Source: Streptomyces sp. NL15-2K (GTDB lineage: Bacteria > Actinomycetota > Actinomycetes > Streptomycetales > Streptomycetaceae). Taken from it: 64,000 bases of DNA. The translations under genes were made by a program, and so were the position numbers. The stretch's first letter is position 1; each line of letters begins with the position of its first letter. The notes below the pieces were generated by a model. That model did no database searches and was not told the DNA's origin. It saw only the letters and a list, made by a program, of their open reading frames with translations. Positions 53,785 to 61,377 of the stretch are shown piece by piece. The stretch lies in the NCBI RefSeq assembly GCF_030551255.1, contig NZ_CP130630.1:2337501-2401500 (forward strand). The letters run 5' to 3'.

Positions 53785-54768
53785 ATGGAGCAGAGGCATC
53801 TCGGCCGCACCGGCCTGCGTGTGTCACGGATCGGGCTCGGCACCCTCACCTGGGGTCGGGACACCGACGAGCACGACGCCGCGGACCTCTTGAAAACGTT
53901 CTGGGAAGCGGGCGGGACCCTCGTCGACACGGCGGACGTGTACGGCGACGGAGAGGCCGAGTATCTGCTCGGACGCCTCATAGAGGGCCTGGTACCGCGT
54001 CGGGACCTGGTCATCTCGACCAAGGCCGGCAGTGTGCCCGACCCGGATCGGCGGTTCGACGGCTCGCGCGGCCATCTGCTCTCCGCGCTGGACGCCTCGC
54101 TGGCCCGGCTCGGCACGGACTACGTCGACGTGTGGCACGTCCACGCCTTCGACCCGGACACCCCGTTGGAGGAGACCCTGCACGCGCTCGACCTGGCGGT
54201 CGGCAGCGGGCGGGCCCGGTACGCGGGCGTCTCCAACTTCTGCGGCTGGCAGCTCGCCAAGGCCGCTACCTGGCAGCTCGCGGCGCCGGGCACGCGGACC
54301 CGGCTCGCGAGTACGCAGATGGAGTACTCGCTGCTCCAGCGTGGTGTCGAGCGCGAGGTGCTGCCGGCCGCGATGGACTCCGGGATCGGCATGCTCCCCT
54401 CGTCCCCGCTGGGCCGCGGGGTGCTCACGGGCAAGTACCGGCACTCCACGCCCGCCGACTCGCGAGGCGCCTCGGAGCATCTGGCGCCCTTCGTCGCGCC
54501 CTACCTCGACGACACCGCGAGCCGCATCGTGGACGCCGTGACGACGGCGGCGGACGGGCTCGCGGTGACGCCGCTCCAGGTGGCCCTCGCCTGGGTCCGC
54601 GACCGGCCGGGCGTGGCCGCGCCGATCGTCGGCTCGCGCAACGCGCAGCAGCTCACGGCGGCGTTGTCAGTAGAGGCCCTTAGTCTTCCTGACGAGATCT
54701 GCCGGGCGCTCGACGATGTGTCTGCGCCCGTGCACCGCTATCCCGATCACGACTGGAGCACGCTGTGA
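53785..54768 (+). CDS. Aldo/keto reductase
   Basis: A 327-residue TIM-barrel NADPH-dependent reductase. The catalytic tetrad can be read from DTADVYGDGE (Asp and Tyr), STKAGSV (Lys) and DVWHVHAFD (His). The ATG at 53785 begins MEQRHLGRTGLRVSRIGLGT, the usual AKR start. There is no ribosome site; TAATCT (53771-53776) ends 8 nt before it, suggesting a leaderless mRNA. Its stop overlaps the next gene's start in a GTGA, so the two are translationally coupled. Confidence 0.92.
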   Translation: MEQRHLGRTGLRVSRIGLGTLTWGRDTDEHDAADLLKTFWEAGGTLVDTADVYGDGEAEYLLGRLIEGLVPRRDLVISTKAGSVPDPDRRFDGSRGHLLSALDASLARLGTDYVDVWHVHAFDPDTPLEETLHALDLAVGSGRARYAGVSNFCGWQLAKAATWQLAAPGTRTRLASTQMEYSLLQRGVEREVLPAAMDSGIGMLPSSPLGRGVLTGKYRHSTPADSRGASEHLAPFVAPYLDDTASRIVDAVTTAADGLAVTPLQVALAWVRDRPGVAAPIVGSRNAQQLTAALSVEALSLPDEICRALDDVSAPVHRYPDHDWSTL

Positions 54769-56936
54769 GCACGGAGCCGGGGCCCGCTGAAGACGCTGTG
54801 GACGCCGAGCCGGGGACGCCGGGCGACGCCGAGGATGGCGGTGGTCCGCAGGCCGACGCCCCCGACAGTGGTGACACCGCTGAGGGCGGCACCGGGCCAG
54901 ACGCCGAAACCGGCAAGGACGCGGCTCGGTTGTCCGAGGCCGAGGCCGAGTTGGCCGCTCAGCGGCTGGAGCGGGAGCGGATCGAGAAGCGGAAGGCCGA
55001 GAAGCAACGCATCGCGAGCGGGACCAAGCTCAGTGGGACGGCCGCCGATCTTCTCGCCGCCGTACGGGCTGTGGAGAGCGGGGAGAAGCCCGTGGCCGCC
55101 GTCTTCCAGGAGCCCGAGCCCACGCCGCGCCGGACCGCGGCGGAGCCCAGGCCGCAGCCGGTGTCCGCCGGTGCCGCCGCCGTGGCCGCGGGCCCCGCGC
55201 CTCAGACCGTGGAGGCGGTGCGGCTCGTGCTGAGCGAGGGCGGGGCGCCGGAGGTGCTCGCGCCGCAAGTCGCCTCGCTTCTCGGCGAGGGTGCCGGTGA
55301 ATCGCTGCGGTCGGATCCCTGGCAGTTGCTGCGGGTCGGCGGTGTGCGGCCCGAGCAGGCCGACGGGTTCGCGCGGGCGTTGCTCGGTGCGGAGTGCGGG
55401 CCGGACGACGAGCGGCGCGGGCGGGCGGTCACCGTCTGGCTGTTGGAGCAGGCGGCCCTCGCCGGGCACACGGCCCTGGAGATGTCTGCGCTCACCGCCG
55501 CGCTGGCCCAGCGGAGCGTGCCGGATCCCGACGCGGCCGTCCAGAGCGCTCTCGCCGAGGGTGACGCCCTGGCCTTCCAGGACGTTCTGGACCCGACCGC
55601 CCCGGAACCGGAGGGGGACGAGGAGCGGCCGGTTCGGGTTCTCGTGGGGCTGGAGCGGTACGCCCTCGCGGAGGAGAGCCTCGCCGACGGTCTGGCCCGG
55701 GTGATCAACTCCGTACCGAAGGAGGACGGTTCGGGCGCGGAGTGGGAGGGGACCGCCGCCTCGGCCGGGGGGTCCGCCGCCGAGCTGATCCGTGCGGTCG
55801 CCGGTCACGGTCTGGTTCTGCACACCGGCGGGGAGGCCTCGCTGGCGGAACCCGCGGCGTTGCTGGATGCGGCTCGTGGTCTCGGGTTGCGTGCCTGGGC
55901 CGCCGCCCACAGCCCGATCGGCCGTGAGCGCTTCGCGAGCCTGGTGGGCCGGGCCGACGCGCCGGACGCGCCCGAGCCGGCCGTCGCCACCGTCGCCGGG
56001 CTGCTGTCCGGCGCCGAGGGGCCGGGCCGGGACGCCGACGGCACGCTGGACCTCGACCTGCTCGTCGTCCTCGACGCGCCTCAGCTGGATGTGGAGACGG
56101 CGGCGCTGCTCGCGGAGTCGCTGCCGGACGGCGCCCGGCTGGTGCTGACCGGGGATCCGGCGGTGCTGTGGTCCGCCGGTCCCGGGCGGGTCTTCGCCGA
56201 TCTGCTGGCGGCACGGGTCTGCCCGCAGGTCGCCTCCCGGCGGCCGGACCCCGGCCCGCTCGGCGAGCTGGTCTCCGGTATCGGCATCGGCGAGCTCCCT
56301 CAGGTCGAGGCACCCGGCAAGGAGGTCGTGATCGTGCCCGTGCGGGACGCGGGCGAGGCCGTGCACCGGACCGTGCAGCTGGTCGCGGACTCGGTGCCGC
56401 GGGCGATCGGCGTACCGGCGGAGGACACCCAGGTGATCACGCCGGGCCATGGCGGAGCGGTCGGCACGCGCGCGCTGAACACTGCCCTGAAGGAGCAGCT
56501 CAACTCTGGTCCCGGCCGCTTCGGCGGCTTCGACCCCGGCGACCGGATCGCCTACTCCCCCGCCCCGGGCCGTACGCTGCCGGGTCGCGTGGTGAAGGCC
56601 GACGCCGAGGGGCTGCACCTGTCGTGCGCCGGCGAGGCCGTCGTCGTACCGAAGGAGCGGGTGGAGCAGTCCGTGCGGCACGGGTGGGCGCTGACCGCGC
56701 ACCAGGCGGTGGGCGGACGGTGGCCCGCGGTGGTCGTGGTGCTGCCCGGAGACGCCGCGCAGGCGCTCAGCCGGCCGTGGGTGTACACGGCGTTCGGGCG
56801 GGCGGAGCGGCATCTGTCCGTGGTTCATGGCGTGGAGCAGGCGCTGCCCCGGGCCGTGGCCGAGATCCCGGCCAAGCCCCGCACCACCCGCCTGCCCACG
56901 CTGCTCGCCCCGCAGGTCCCGGGCGCCACCGGCTGA
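54765..56936 (+). CDS. RecD2-like protein with degenerate helicase motifs
   Basis: A 723-residue protein: about 90 disordered acidic residues with a basic helix (ERERIEKRKAEKQRIASG), then a helix-hairpin-helix region like RecD2 (SDPWQLLRVGGVRPEQADGFARALLG, RGRAVTVWLLEQAALAGHT), then a helicase-like domain. The Walker A site, GGPGTGKT in RecD2, here reads TGGEASLAEPA (near residue 354). Walker B is LDAPQ rather than DE (near 438), GDPDQL is GDPAVL (near 463), and the QGSE and TRA motifs are HQAVGGRW and GRAE. The surrounding fold sequence is kept, so it is not a random pseudogene; an ATP-independent DNA-binding role is likely. Confidence 0.82.
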   Translation: MSTEPGPAEDAVDAEPGTPGDAEDGGGPQADAPDSGDTAEGGTGPDAETGKDAARLSEAEAELAAQRLERERIEKRKAEKQRIASGTKLSGTAADLLAAVRAVESGEKPVAAVFQEPEPTPRRTAAEPRPQPVSAGAAAVAAGPAPQTVEAVRLVLSEGGAPEVLAPQVASLLGEGAGESLRSDPWQLLRVGGVRPEQADGFARALLGAECGPDDERRGRAVTVWLLEQAALAGHTALEMSALTAALAQRSVPDPDAAVQSALAEGDALAFQDVLDPTAPEPEGDEERPVRVLVGLERYALAEESLADGLARVINSVPKEDGSGAEWEGTAASAGGSAAELIRAVAGHGLVLHTGGEASLAEPAALLDAARGLGLRAWAAAHSPIGRERFASLVGRADAPDAPEPAVATVAGLLSGAEGPGRDADGTLDLDLLVVLDAPQLDVETAALLAESLPDGARLVLTGDPAVLWSAGPGRVFADLLAARVCPQVASRRPDPGPLGELVSGIGIGELPQVEAPGKEVVIVPVRDAGEAVHRTVQLVADSVPRAIGVPAEDTQVITPGHGGAVGTRALNTALKEQLNSGPGRFGGFDPGDRIAYSPAPGRTLPGRVVKADAEGLHLSCAGEAVVVPKERVEQSVRHGWALTAHQAVGGRWPAVVVVLPGDAAQALSRPWVYTAFGRAERHLSVVHGVEQALPRAVAEIPAKPRTTRLPTLLAPQVPGATG

Positions 56937-57010
56937 CCGGCGCGCCCTTCACGACGACGACGGCGGCGGTCCCGGAGGTTCAGACTCCGGGGCCGCCGCC
57001 GTGGTCGGTC

Positions 57011-57727
57011 TCATGCCCGGCGATCCGCGTCCAATGGCTCCAGGTCCTCGTCCTCGTCGAGGTTCGTGTCCACGTCCGTGTCGAGGTCGTCGTCCTCGTC
57101 CTCGTCGTCGCCGTCGTCGATCTCGTCGTCGAAGACCGCGCTGACGTCGAAGCGGCAGACCACCCGCTGGGGGTCGATCTGCTCGAAGGGTGCCTCCAGC
57201 CACTCACCGGGGTCGGCCGGTTCGTCCGCGGCCGTCACCCAGAGTGTGGAGTCGCCCTCCTCCAGGCCGAACTCCTTGTGCCGGGAGGCGATCTCGTCCG
57301 GTTCGAACTCGCCGAACAGGATGCCCATCGCCCCATGGACCGTGCCGGAGACCTCCGAGCCCGCCTCCGCCTCGTAGTCCGCCGCCTCGATCCGCTGGGC
57401 CTGAGCCAGCAGCCGCTGCGGTTCCACCACGGCGTAGTCACGACGGATCAGCACGCTCAGCGCGTTGGGTTCCTCGGGGCCCTTGTACGGCGGCAGCGAA
57501 TCGTCCGCGCCGGGGATCTCGAAAGGCGTGACCTCGTCATAACGGTCGTAGAGCAGTTCGTCGTACACCTCCGCGGCCGCGGCCAGCTCGTTGAACGCCT
57601 CGTAGACGGCCGGGTCGTCCTCCCCCGACCGGCGTTCGACCGCGGCCAGGTGGCGGTCGAGCGCGGTCTTGACCGCCTCGGCGGCGGCGCGTACCTCGGC
57701 AGCGGTGGGCTGCGCAGCATCAGACAT
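57011..57727 (-). CDS. Conserved hypothetical protein with acidic tail
   Basis: A 238-residue cytoplasmic protein. The N-terminal half is helical (AAEVRAAAEAVKTALDRHLA, VYEAFNELAAAAEVYDELLY), the centre has strands (LSVLIRRDYAVVEPQR), and the last 35 residues are almost only Asp and Glu. There is no ribosome site; TAGCGT (57740-57735) ends 7 nt before the ATG, which fits a leaderless start. It is divergent from the DUF5703 gene 47 bp away. The function is not recognised. Confidence 0.78.
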   Translation of the reverse strand: MSDAAQPTAAEVRAAAEAVKTALDRHLAAVERRSGEDDPAVYEAFNELAAAAEVYDELLYDRYDEVTPFEIPGADDSLPPYKGPEEPNALSVLIRRDYAVVEPQRLLAQAQRIEAADYEAEAGSEVSGTVHGAMGILFGEFEPDEIASRHKEFGLEEGDSTLWVTAADEPADPGEWLEAPFEQIDPQRVVCRFDVSAVFDDEIDDGDDEDEDDDLDTDVDTNLDEDEDLEPLDADRRA

Positions 57728-57774
57728 AGTGCAGACGCTATCCGTACAGGGGCTCTGCCCGCACAATAGATGCG

Positions 57775-57963
57775 ATGCCGGAATACGAATTTGTCGACGT
57801 GTACGTACCGCGCGGGGTCTCCCGCAAGGACGCCACACGTCTGCTGACGGACCATGCCGAGTACGGACACTGGGAGTTGGACCGCCTGAGCCTGCTGCGC
57901 GACGGCAGCCGCAGGGTGCGGCTGCGTCGGCGGATCATCCGCCAGGTACGCGCCACGTGGTGA
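57775..57963 (+). CDS. DUF5703-type small basic protein
   Basis: A 62-residue protein (start MPEYEFVDVYVPRGVSRK) that I recall as highly conserved in streptomycetes and grouped as DUF5703. The basic C-terminal half (DGSRRVRLRRRIIRQVRATW) suggests nucleic-acid or membrane-surface contact. CACAAT (57762-57767) ends 7 nt before the ATG with no ribosome site, again a leaderless form. The function is unknown. Confidence 0.82.
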   Translation: MPEYEFVDVYVPRGVSRKDATRLLTDHAEYGHWELDRLSLLRDGSRRVRLRRRIIRQVRATW

Positions 57964-57984
57964 GCTGAGGCGACGCGAACGAAG

Positions 57985-58008
57985 CGGGCCCCACCGAGGC
58001 AGGGCCCG
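57985..58008. terminator. Hairpin between DUF5703 and chpC genes
   Basis: CGGGCCC (57985-57991) and GGGCCCG (58002-58008) form a 7-bp stem with a 10-nt loop, between convergent genes. Confidence 0.55.
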
Positions 58009-58085
58009 TTCAGTTGGTGCGCACCGCCAGGGGAAGTTTGCGGTGCTTTCAGTTGCTGTGCACGGATGGTGCGGGTGGTGCGGGT

Positions 58086-58958
58086 TTACGCCGAGGCGCG
58101 TGCCTTGCGGTAGAGCACCGTGCCCGCCAGCAGCGCCCCCGCGCCCACGGGGAGGGCGAGCCCCAGCGGCAGGTCACTGCCGGTGTCCGCGAGCTGCGCG
58201 GCACCCTGGGGCTGAATGACGGACTGGGCTCCCGGCTGGTTGCCGTGCGAGGAGCCGCCCGGCGTCTCCGCGCCCGGGGCGGGCGGCGTGTTCGGGGCAC
58301 CGGGGCGGCCGGGCTCCACCGGATCCTCCGGGGTGTTCGGGTCGCCGGGGTCACCGGGCTGTCCAGGGTTCCCGGGGTCACCGGGGTTGCCGGGCTGGTC
58401 CGGGGTCCCGGGCGGCGTCGTACCGTCGCCGCCTCCCGGAGGCGTGCTGGGCTGCCCGCCGCCGGAACCGCCGCCGTTCGCGCAGTCGTTGTCCGTGGTG
58501 GTGTTGCCGACCCCGATGACACTGACATTGTTGCCGCAGACGTTCACCGGCACGTCGATGGGCACCTCGACGTGGTTGCCCGAGCCGACGCCCGGCGAGC
58601 CGTCGGTGTGACCGCCCGCGTGCGAGCCCCCCGAAGCCCCCGAACCCGCGGAGCCGCCGTATCCGCCGGAGTCGCCGTATCCGCCGGACGAGCCGCTGCC
58701 GCCGCTCTTGACTCCGGTGTTGACGCACTTGTTGCCCATCGCCGGATTGAGCACCCCGACGACGTTGACCGTGTTGCCGCAGACGTTCACCGGCGCGTTC
58801 ACCGGCGCCTGCACCGTGTTGCCCGACAGCACGCCGGGCGAGTTCGAACTGGAGCCGCTCGCACCCGAGCCGGTTGCGTGGGCGGCGCTGCCCGCGGCGG
58901 CGATCACGCCGGTCGCGGCCGCCACGGTCATCAGGCCCTTGCGGGTGACCTGTCGCAT
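58086..58958 (-). CDS. chpC: Long chaplin ChpC, sortase-anchored
   Basis: A 290-residue secreted cell-wall protein that helps coat aerial hyphae and anchors short chaplins. A Sec signal (residues 1-28) precedes two chaplin domains, each with two Cys (VNVCGNTVNVVGVLNPAMGN and VNVCGNNVSVIGVGN), joined by a Gly/Ser linker. A proline-rich spacer with collagen-like PGxPGx repeats follows (about residues 165-225). The C-terminus has the sortase signal LADTG, a hydrophobic helix and the basic end YRKARASA. The position beside chpH matches Streptomyces. Confidence 0.95.
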   Translation of the reverse strand: MRQVTRKGLMTVAAATGVIAAAGSAAHATGSGASGSSSNSPGVLSGNTVQAPVNAPVNVCGNTVNVVGVLNPAMGNKCVNTGVKSGGSGSSGGYGDSGGYGGSAGSGASGGSHAGGHTDGSPGVGSGNHVEVPIDVPVNVCGNNVSVIGVGNTTTDNDCANGGGSGGGQPSTPPGGGDGTTPPGTPDQPGNPGDPGNPGQPGDPGDPNTPEDPVEPGRPGAPNTPPAPGAETPGGSSHGNQPGAQSVIQPQGAAQLADTGSDLPLGLALPVGAGALLAGTVLYRKARASA

Positions 58959-59040
58959 ATGCTGAATCCCTGCCTTCGACCTTGTCCCGAATTCTCTACA
59001 ATTCTCGACGTCGGGAAAGAACCGTTCCGAAAGGCCGGTC

Positions 59041-59073
59041 GGCCCCGGAGCGCATGGCTCGCGCTCCGGGGCC
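59041..59073 (-). terminator. Terminator after chpH
   Basis: A perfect 13-bp stem (GGCCCCGGAGCGC / GCGCTCCGGGGCC) with loop ATGGCTC, 36 bp beyond the chpH stop. Confidence 0.85.
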
Positions 59074-59108
59074 GACGGGCTCAGCCTCTTATGAGGCGAG
59101 GCACAACG

Positions 59109-59342
59109 TCACTTGTTGATGCAGGTGTTGCCGAAGGCGGGGTTCAGCAGCCCGATCACGGAGACCGTGTTGCCACAGACGTTCACCGGGACGTGAACAG
59201 GCACCTGAAGAACGTTGCCGGACAGGACACCCGGAGAGTGCACGGCGGCACCCTGAGCACCCGCGTCGGCGGCGGCGACGCCCGCGCCCGCGAGAACCAG
59301 TCCACCGGTGGCAGCCGCAGCAGCGACGACCTTCTTGATCAT
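59109..59342 (-). CDS. chpH: Short chaplin ChpH
   Basis: A 77-residue secreted amyloid-forming protein that coats aerial hyphae. A Sec signal (MIKKVVAAAAATGGLVLAG...AAA) is followed by one chaplin domain with its two conserved Cys (VNVCGNTVSVIGLLNPAFGN, then TCINK). GGAGGAATA precedes the ATG at 59342; upstream in-frame codons fall in the leader. The leader has a BldN-like promoter (59392-59419) and a perfect stem-loop at 59361-59386. Confidence 0.96.
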   Translation of the reverse strand: MIKKVVAAAAATGGLVLAGAGVAAADAGAQGAAVHSPGVLSGNVLQVPVHVPVNVCGNTVSVIGLLNPAFGNTCINK

Positions 59343-59360
59343 TATTCCTCCTTGTTGGCA

Positions 59361-59386
59361 ATGTGATCCCAAGTAGCGGATCACAT
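59361..59386 (-). promoter_or_regulatory. Stem-loop in the chpH leader
   Basis: ATGTGATCC and GGATCACAT form a perfect 9-bp inverted repeat with an 8-nt loop. Counting from the BldN-like -10, it would begin at about the first base of the mRNA. It may be a leader hairpin or an operator. Confidence 0.6.
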
Positions 59387-59391
59387 CATCA

Positions 59392-59419
59392 GTAACGAGG
59401 AGGGAGTAATGGAGCTACG
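59392..59419 (-). promoter_or_regulatory. BldN-like ECF sigma factor promoter of chpH
   Basis: On the minus strand: CGTAGC (59419-59414), a 16-nt spacer, CGTTAC (59397-59392). The BldN consensus as I recall it is CGTAAC-N16-CGTTGA, so matches are 5/6 and 4/6 with exact spacing. Chaplin genes are known BldN targets. Confidence 0.6.
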
Positions 59420-59498
59420 AGCTTATGGTCGCATTCACTCTTCCCAGGCAGTTCCGTACGTTCGAGCGAATACAGAAGTGTCGTTTCACTGAGGCAAT

Positions 59499-60824
59499 TC
59501 AGGACGCATCGATGAACCGGTCCAGCACCCGCACGCCGAATTTGAGCCCGTCCACCGGCACCCGCTCGTCGACACCGTGGAACATGCCGGCGAAGTCCAG
59601 CTCCGGCGGCAGCTTGAGCGGTGCGAAGCCGAAGCCGCGGATGCCCAGCTCGTCGAAGGACTTGGCGTCCGTTCCGCCGGAGAGCATGTAGGGGATCGCC
59701 TTGGCGGCGGGGTCCTCGGCCAGCAGCGCGGACTGCATGGCCTCCACGAGCGCCCCGTCGAAGGTCGTCTCGACGGCCTTGTCGGCGTGCACGTCCTCGC
59801 GCCGCACCTTCGGCCCGAGGATCCGGTCGAGGTCGGCGAGGAACTCCTCCTCGTGCCCCGGCAGGAAACGCCCGTCGACGTGCGCGGTGGCCTCTCCCGG
59901 AATGACGTTGACCTTGTAGCCGGCGCCGAGCTGCGTGGGGTTGGCCGTGTTGCTCAGAGTCGCGCCGATGAGCTTGGCGATGCCGCCGAGCCGGGCGAGG
60001 GTCGACTCCATGTCCTCCGCGTCGAGCTCGGTGCCGAGCGCGTCGCCGAGTTCGTCGAGGAACGCCCGGGTGGTCTTGGTGACCCGCACCGGGAACTTGT
60101 GCCGGCCCACCCGCGCCACCGCCTCCGACAGTTCGGTGATCGCGTTGTCCCGGTGGATCATCGAGCCGTGCCCGGCGGTGCCGGCCACGGTCAGCTTCAT
60201 CCAGTGCATGCCCTTCTCGGCTGTCTGGATCAGATAGAGCCGCCGCTGCTCGCTCACGGTGAACGAGAACCCGCCCACCTCGCTGATCGCCTCGGTGACG
60301 CCCTCGAAGAGGCCGGGGTGGTTGTCGACGAGGTGCCGCGCGCCGAACTTGCCGCCCGCCTCCTCGTCCGCCAGGAAGGCGAGGACGATGTCGCGGGGCG
60401 GCCTGCGCCCGCTGCGCAGCCGGTCACGGACGACCGCGAGGGTCATCGCGTCCATGTCCTTCATGTCGACGGCGCCACGCCCCCACACGCACCCGTCCGC
60501 GACCTCGCCGGAGAAGGGGTGGTGGGTCCAGTCGGTCGCGTTGGCGGGTACGACGTCGAGGTGGCCGTGGATCAGCAGCGCGGGCCGGGACGGGTCCTCG
60601 CCCTCGATGCGGGCCACCGTGGACGCGCGCCCCGGGTGCGACTCGAAGATCTGCGGCTCGAGCCCCACCTCGGCGAGCTTGGCGGCGACGTACTCGGCCG
60701 CCTTGCGCTCGCCCGGGCCCGAGTGGTCGCCGTAGTTGCTGGTGTCGATCTGGATCAGCTCGCGGCAGAGGTCCACGACCTCGTCCTCGCCGGTGACGTG
60801 CCTGGTCGTGTCCGTCTCGCTCAC
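59499..60824 (-). CDS. M20-family metallopeptidase
   Basis: A 441-residue cytoplasmic di-zinc aminoacylase/dipeptidase-type hydrolase. The metal sites are visible: HGHLDVVP (first His and Asp), GAVDMKDMDAM (bridging Asp), ADEEAGGKFG (catalytic Glu pair) and the C-terminal MFHGVDERV His. A dimerisation domain lies between about residues 205 and 325. The length fits the ArgE/DapE/CPG2 group, but the substrate cannot be assigned. It is a single gene between chpH and the tRNA. Confidence 0.92.
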   Translation of the reverse strand: MSETDTTRHVTGEDEVVDLCRELIQIDTSNYGDHSGPGERKAAEYVAAKLAEVGLEPQIFESHPGRASTVARIEGEDPSRPALLIHGHLDVVPANATDWTHHPFSGEVADGCVWGRGAVDMKDMDAMTLAVVRDRLRSGRRPPRDIVLAFLADEEAGGKFGARHLVDNHPGLFEGVTEAISEVGGFSFTVSEQRRLYLIQTAEKGMHWMKLTVAGTAGHGSMIHRDNAITELSEAVARVGRHKFPVRVTKTTRAFLDELGDALGTELDAEDMESTLARLGGIAKLIGATLSNTANPTQLGAGYKVNVIPGEATAHVDGRFLPGHEEEFLADLDRILGPKVRREDVHADKAVETTFDGALVEAMQSALLAEDPAAKAIPYMLSGGTDAKSFDELGIRGFGFAPLKLPPELDFAGMFHGVDERVPVDGLKFGVRVLDRFIDAS

Positions 60825-61011
60825 GCTGCTTCCTCCATGCCGTCGCTGCTGGTGGTTCCCTCATCCTGCCTCTCCCCCGGGCCGCATCCCAAGACCGGTC
60901 CCGGCCCGTCACACGCCGTTCACGGCCGGACGGGGGGTGATCGGCCACCTCCGGAAGCCTGGTAATGTTTTCCTTGCCGCCGCGGGGGAAACCCCGCACG
61001 GCAGACACCTT

Positions 61012-61096
61012 GTCCGGGTGGCGGAATGGCAGACGCGCTAGCTTGAGGTGCTAGTGCCCTTTATCGGGCGTGGGGGTTCAAGTCCCCCCTCGGACA
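61012..61096 (+). tRNA. tRNA-Leu (anticodon GAG)
   Basis: Class II tRNA of 85 nt. The acceptor arm pairs GTCCGGG with CTCGGAC (one G-T), the anticodon stem is CTAGC/GCTAG around loop TTGAGGT, giving anticodon GAG, and the long variable arm (TGCCCTTTATCGGGCG) is typical of leucine tRNA. The T-arm contains GTTCAAGTC. The CCA end is not encoded (the sequence continues CACA). Confidence 0.95.
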
Positions 61097-61104
61097 CACA
61101 TCAT

Positions 61105-61142
61105 GAGTGAGGGCCGTGACCGCGAGGTCACGGCCCTCACTC
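61105..61142 (+). terminator. Terminator after tRNA-Leu
   Basis: A perfect 17-bp stem (GAGTGAGGGCCGTGACC / GGTCACGGCCCTCACTC) closed by a GCGA tetraloop, starting 9 bp after the tRNA. The following 235 bp up to 61377 hold nothing else that I recognise. Confidence 0.9.
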
Positions 61143-61377
61143 GTTGTGTGTGGGCCATCTCTCCCCGGCCCGAAGATCACCAGGTCACAGCCGGTCGACA
61201 CCGCCCTGGCGCAGTCTCGAACGGCCTCCCCGAGTGGTCGGCAGAAGGGGCGGAGCCTAGCGTCGTACTAAAATTTCCGGCTTGTTACGGAACGGAGCTG
61301 GATCCGGACAACCCCAGGCAGACCTGCGGGCCCGCCAGCGCCCCGGAGGTTTCCGGGAACTGAGACGCGAGGACCCG

